Of a stretch of DNA of 9,205 bases, positions 6,720 through 9,205 are shown piece after piece. Each line of letters opens with the position of its first letter. The stretch's first letter is position 1. The translations under genes and the position numbers were made by a program. Location: contig MEWM01000075.1 in assembly GCA_001775355.1 (NCBI GenBank), positions 351 through 9,555 of the forward strand, given 5' to 3'. The DNA is from a candidate division Zixibacteria bacterium RBG_16_43_9 (GTDB taxonomy: Bacteria > Zixibacteria > MSB-5A5 > RBG-16-43-9). Under the pieces are notes generated by a model. It was not told the DNA's origin. It did no database searches and worked only from the letters and a program-made list of their open reading frames with translations.

Positions 6720-6748
6720 AATATAGGGAATATATGCCTTTCTTGCAA
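6720..6748 (-). promoter_or_regulatory. Sigma-70-type promoter for the nitroreductase operon
   Basis: On the minus strand TTGCAA (6748-6743) is followed after 17 nt by TATATT (6725-6720). These match the -35 and -10 consensus at 4 of 6 and 5 of 6 positions with ideal spacing. The A+T-rich leader runs about 148 nt to the ATG at 6571, leaving room for control in the leader. No operator is obvious. Confidence 0.5.
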
Positions 6749-6783
6749 GACCGTATTGTGTAAAACTCTTTTTGCGGGGCTGT

Positions 6784-6798
6784 TCCGCCTCAGGCGGA
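6784..6798. repeat. Palindrome overlapping the galT stop codon
   Basis: TCCGCCT-c-AGGCGGA is a perfect palindrome, with GGCGG/CCGCC repeated once more next to it. The galT stop codon (6790-6792) lies in its centre, so the last codons of galT come from this repeat. Confidence 0.6.
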
Positions 6799-7824
6799 CC
6801 GCCTACGAACTCCATTTTCACCTCCTCCTTTCAAAAACTCCGCAGTCTCCTCTGGCAAAGAAGTGTTTATATAAACCCCTGAGCCTAACTCAAACCCTGC
6901 TGGTGTGGTCAGGCGCGGCAGAATCTGGATATACCAGTGGTAAAAGTCTTCGTTTGAGTCCTTTATCGGGGCAGTGTGAAGGACTAAATTATAATCCGGA
7001 TTAGATAGCTTTGTGTAAAGCCTGTTCAAAACCTCTCTGAGGATAAAGGCTAATTTCTTGGCCTCATCTGTGGTTATGTTTCCGAAGCCGGCATTGTGCT
7101 CCTTGGGAACAATCCAGGTCCCAAAAGGAACCTGAGAAGCAAAGGGCATAAAGGCTACGAACGCATCTGTTTCTAAAATCACCCTTTTTTTGAATTCCAG
7201 CTCCTCCTTTATCATATCGCAGAAAACGCAACTGCCGTGGTCGTCATAATACCTGGTCGCTTCTTCCAGAAGATGCCTGATATGAGTTGGCACCAGGGGC
7301 ATAGCGATTAACTGGGAATGGGGGTGTACCAGAGAGGTTCCTGCTGCTTTTCCATGATTTCTGAAGATTATGACTATCTTGATGTCTTTATCTGCGGAAA
7401 GCTCTCTGTATCTTTCCCGGTAAACTAAGCATACCTCCTCTACTTGCTTTAGACCCATATTTCCCAGAGAGAGATTATGCTGAGGAGATTCGATTATCAC
7501 CTCATGCCTTCCGTATCCTCCCATCTTGAGGAAAAACCCTTCTGTCTCCCTCATTAGATCAACCCCCGGGCTGACTGCCGCGAATTTATTCGGAATTATC
7601 CTTACCCACCAGCCTGGTCCGTCTTTCTTGGTTCCTGCCTGGCGAAAGGAGACTATCTCTCCAGGAGTCTGAGATTCATTTCCCGGGCAGAAAGGGCAGT
7701 GCGGGTCAAAAGCCGGAACAGGTATTTTCTCCTGCCTGATTTTAAAATCATCCGGTCTTTTCGCTCTTTCTGTGGCAATAATTACCCACTCTTTGGTAGC
7801 TCTGTTCTGTCTTATCTCTGGCAT
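6790..7824 (-). CDS. galT: Galactose-1-phosphate uridylyltransferase
   Basis: The product is 344 aa, normal for GalT, a HIT-superfamily enzyme of the Leloir pathway that swaps UMP between UDP-glucose and galactose-1-phosphate. The active site is intact: H167-P-H169-S-Q171, where H169 corresponds to the nucleophilic histidine. Zinc-type cysteines C43-x2-C46 (CPFCPGNE) are present, plus C199-x2-C202. The C-terminal block YHWYIQILPRLTTPAGFELGSG is canonical. The start ATG has GAGG 8 nt upstream. The tail after about residue 332 (GGGENGVRRRSA) is low-complexity and arginine-rich, and is encoded by a palindromic repeat, so the native C-terminus was probably replaced. There is no galK or galE nearby. 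A related activity such as ADP-glucose phosphorylase is possible, but the motifs favour GalT. Confidence 0.93.
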   Translation of the reverse strand: MPEIRQNRATKEWVIIATERAKRPDDFKIRQEKIPVPAFDPHCPFCPGNESQTPGEIVSFRQAGTKKDGPGWWVRIIPNKFAAVSPGVDLMRETEGFFLKMGGYGRHEVIIESPQHNLSLGNMGLKQVEEVCLVYRERYRELSADKDIKIVIIFRNHGKAAGTSLVHPHSQLIAMPLVPTHIRHLLEEATRYYDDHGSCVFCDMIKEELEFKKRVILETDAFVAFMPFASQVPFGTWIVPKEHNAGFGNITTDEAKKLAFILREVLNRLYTKLSNPDYNLVLHTAPIKDSNEDFYHWYIQILPRLTTPAGFELGSGVYINTSLPEETAEFLKGGGENGVRRRSA

Positions 7825-7844
7825 AAGATTTTCCTCTTTGTTAT

Positions 7845-7982
7845 CCCCTCCCTCGATGGCCGATAAAAGCTTTACGGTCCTACGGAGGCTTCGCTCCTCG
7901 TAGAGGAGGGGGGAGGGCGACCCCTTTCCCTAACCGTTCGACTGAACTCACGGCGAAGCCCTCTCCCAAAAGGGGAGAGGGG
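7845..7982 (+). repeat. C-rich composite repeat, copy C, with nested insertions
   Basis: This copy has the same frame as copy B but two inserts. The first hairpin (CCTCCCTCGATGG ... GGAGGG) is opened by about 45 bp beginning CCGATAAAAGC and containing a TACGGAGG...CTCCTCGTA hairpin. The word CCCTAACC|CCTCTCCC is split by 23 bp (7936-7958). The final hairpin CCCTCTCCC-aaaag-GGGAGAGGG (7959-7981) is a perfect 9-bp stem. It fills the gap between the channel gene and galT. Confidence 0.7.
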
Positions 7983-8022
7983 ACTACTTAGTTCATCCTG
8001 GACAATGGTGGAGATGCAACAA

Positions 8023-9021
8023 TCAACTACTGGTCAATTTTTCCAACTTCTCCAAATCCTCTCTTTTCCCGATAGCGATTAAGGTATCACCTGGCTCCAT
8101 CTTCGCATCAGGCGGAGGGGTAAAAAGCATCTGTCCGCTTTTCTTGTGAATACCCAAGACGATTACTCCTACTTTCAACCTGAGCTCACAATCTTTCAAG
8201 GTGGAATTTGAAATAGTGCTTCCTTCTTTAACCTCTAATTCCTCAATCCTCATCTCCATCCCTTGGGCTGAGGTTGCCACCTGCATAAAATCGACCAGGT
8301 GAGGCCTTAAAGCGGCAAGCGCCATCCTGGTTCCTCCCAAGGTATGCGGAGAAATGGCTCTATTTGCTCCTGCCCTTAAAAGCTTCTTCTCCGACTCCTC
8401 TGTTTCTGCCCGTGCCACGATAACTATCTCCGGATTCAGCTCTCTGGCTGAAAGGGAGATGACCACATTATCTGCCTCTGATGCCACAGCAGAGATTAAC
8501 CCTTTTGCCCTTTTTATCCCTGCCTCCTCTAAAACCGAATCTAAGGTTGAATCACCCTGAATCACCAGAACCCCGTCTTTTATAGCCTTTTCAACCACCT
8601 CCGGGTTTTTCTCCACCACAGTGCAAGCCACCTGGCGCGAGGAAAATTCGCTGTAGATCTGCTGGCCTACTTTTCCGTATCCGCAGATTATGTAATGGTC
8701 TTTTATCTCCTGAATTTTTTTGCTCATCTTTCTCCTCCCTAAAATACTCCTGATTTGCCCTTCTAACATCAATTGCGCTCCAGCCCCAACTGCATAGAGT
8801 GTAGTTCCTACTCCGAAGATTATGAAAAATATGGTGAATACCCTGCCAGTTGAGGAAAGCTGATGCACCTCCTGAAATCCCACAGTGGATATGGTTATAA
8901 CAGACATATACAAGGAATCTAAGATATCCCATCCCTCTATCAAACTATATCCCAGGGTACCGATTACGATCACAATCAGAAGGGCACCCAAGGCTATTTT
9001 TAGTTTTTTCTCTGCTTCCAA
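8023..9021 (-). CDS. Two-TM potassium-channel-like protein with RCK (TrkA-N/TrkA-C) domain
   Basis: The product is 332 aa, close to the length of MthK-type channels. TM1 is about 9-28, the pore loop holds TISTVGFQE (43-51), and TM2 is about 60-80. A Rossmann RCK N-domain starts at 109 with GYGKVG (114-119) and acidic E137 at the end of the second strand, a nucleotide-binding signature; a TrkA-C domain fills the last 80 or so residues. The filter reads TVGFQ, not TVGYG: the second glycine is replaced, as in a known group of bacterial channel-like proteins, so K+ selectivity is less certain. The start TTG 9021 has only a weak upstream site (GAGAAG). A second start at M99 looks stronger and would make the RCK domain alone. 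It is flanked by repeat copies C and D. Confidence 0.88.
   Translation of the reverse strand: MEAEKKLKIALGALLIVIVIGTLGYSLIEGWDILDSLYMSVITISTVGFQEVHQLSSTGRVFTIFFIIFGVGTTLYAVGAGAQLMLEGQIRSILGRRKMSKKIQEIKDHYIICGYGKVGQQIYSEFSSRQVACTVVEKNPEVVEKAIKDGVLVIQGDSTLDSVLEEAGIKRAKGLISAVASEADNVVISLSARELNPEIVIVARAETEESEKKLLRAGANRAISPHTLGGTRMALAALRPHLVDFMQVATSAQGMEMRIEELEVKEGSTISNSTLKDCELRLKVGVIVLGIHKKSGQMLFTPPPDAKMEPGDTLIAIGKREDLEKLEKLTSS
8725..8738 (-). promoter_or_regulatory. Strong internal ribosome binding site before RCK domain
   Basis: On the minus strand AGGGAGG (GGAGG core 8738-8734) lies 6 nt before an in-frame ATG (8727-8725), codon 99 of the channel gene. This is a better site than that of the annotated TTG start. 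Initiation here would yield a soluble RCK domain of 234 residues beginning MSKKIQEIKDHYI. Confidence 0.6.
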
Positions 9022-9133
9022 GTTATCTTCTCGAATTAAATGTTGAATATTCTGACATTTTTTCGTTTTTCGTCTTCCGTCTCACTTCCCACTTTCTGAA
9101 CCAGCTTCCTTAAAACTGGGAGTCAAGCTGTAG

Positions 9134-9155
9134 CGTCCTCACTCCCGTGAGGACG
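9134..9155. repeat. Perfect 9-bp hairpin GTAGCGTCC type
   Basis: CGTCCTCAC-tccc-GTGAGGACG is a perfect hairpin, preceded by GTAG like the palindrome at 2677-2696. The upstream word AGTCAAGCTG (9121-9130) also occurs at the terminator hairpin at 1131-1140. It lies upstream of the channel gene. Confidence 0.6.
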
Positions 9156-9166
9156 ATTTACTATTT

Positions 9167-9205
9167 CCCCTCCCTCGATGGCCGATAAAAGCCTTACGGC
9201 TCGTA
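9167..9205 (+). repeat. C-rich composite repeat, copy D (cut by window end)
   Basis: 33 of the first 34 bases match 7845-7878 of copy C, including the inserted CCGATAAAAGC segment, then the two diverge. It is in the same orientation as copy C, so C and D are direct repeats on either side of the channel gene. The rest lies beyond the window. Confidence 0.7.

Noticed and set aside
9100..9131. TTGACT upstream of the channel gene as a -35 box
   Set aside because: There is no acceptable -10 sequence 16-18 nt downstream on the minus strand.
2677..9205. CRISPR array from the many short repeats
   Set aside because: The repeats are palindromic, unevenly spaced, in mixed orientation and without regular unique spacers or cas genes.

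Overview
The window is bacterial chromosome of moderate G+C. It holds seven minus-strand housekeeping or transport genes and one plus-strand accessory gene at the left edge. No rRNA, tRNA, CRISPR array or transposase is visible. The six minus-strand intergenic gaps are each about 110-225 bp, and most are packed with short palindromic repeats (C/T-rich hairpins, GTAGTTGC-palindrome units, GTAGGGGCG-type palindromes). No gap without a gene exceeds 300 bp. The gene mix (ligase-associated-type MBL exonuclease, adenosine-specific kinase family, DASS transporter, two-TM/RCK channel, GalT) and the dense mosaic repeats suggest an uncultured candidate-phylum bacterium, perhaps FCB-like. That placement is a low-confidence inference from gene and repeat style, not from a marker gene.

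Left edge (1-1070): a plus-strand gene encodes a protein with an N-terminal CxxC...CxxC zinc-knuckle-like segment and a C-terminal HEPN-like region carrying R-x4-H (RNPAAH). It lies between two 65-bp direct repeats exactly 995 bp apart (59/65 identical). Just after its stop is a sequence resembling the 5' half of an integron attC site. This is the most probable horizontally acquired, defence-like element of the window.

1117-2644 (minus): an adenosine-specific-kinase-family gene overlaps, by ATGA, a gene for a metallo-beta-lactamase-fold exonuclease of the ligase-associated type. The pair ends at a probable intrinsic terminator. 2853-4403 (minus): a sodium:dicarboxylate/sulfate (DASS) symporter flanked by inverted copies of a C-rich repeat. 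4627-6571 (minus): a nitroreductase-fold protein followed by a membrane-anchored DUF6544-like protein, probably one transcription unit from a promoter at 6720-6748. Between them is a duplicated gene-start segment with a 22-codon reading frame. 6790-7824 (minus): galactose-1-phosphate uridylyltransferase, whose last residues are encoded by a palindromic repeat. 8023-9021 (minus): a two-TM potassium-channel-like protein with an RCK domain. It has a strong internal ribosome binding site just before the RCK domain, an arrangement known from MthK.

The two main points of interest are the cassette-like HEPN gene between direct repeats and the likely dual translation start in the channel gene. The nested, covarying intergenic repeats come next. 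The remaining genes look like ordinary metabolism and transport with no visible shared pathway.
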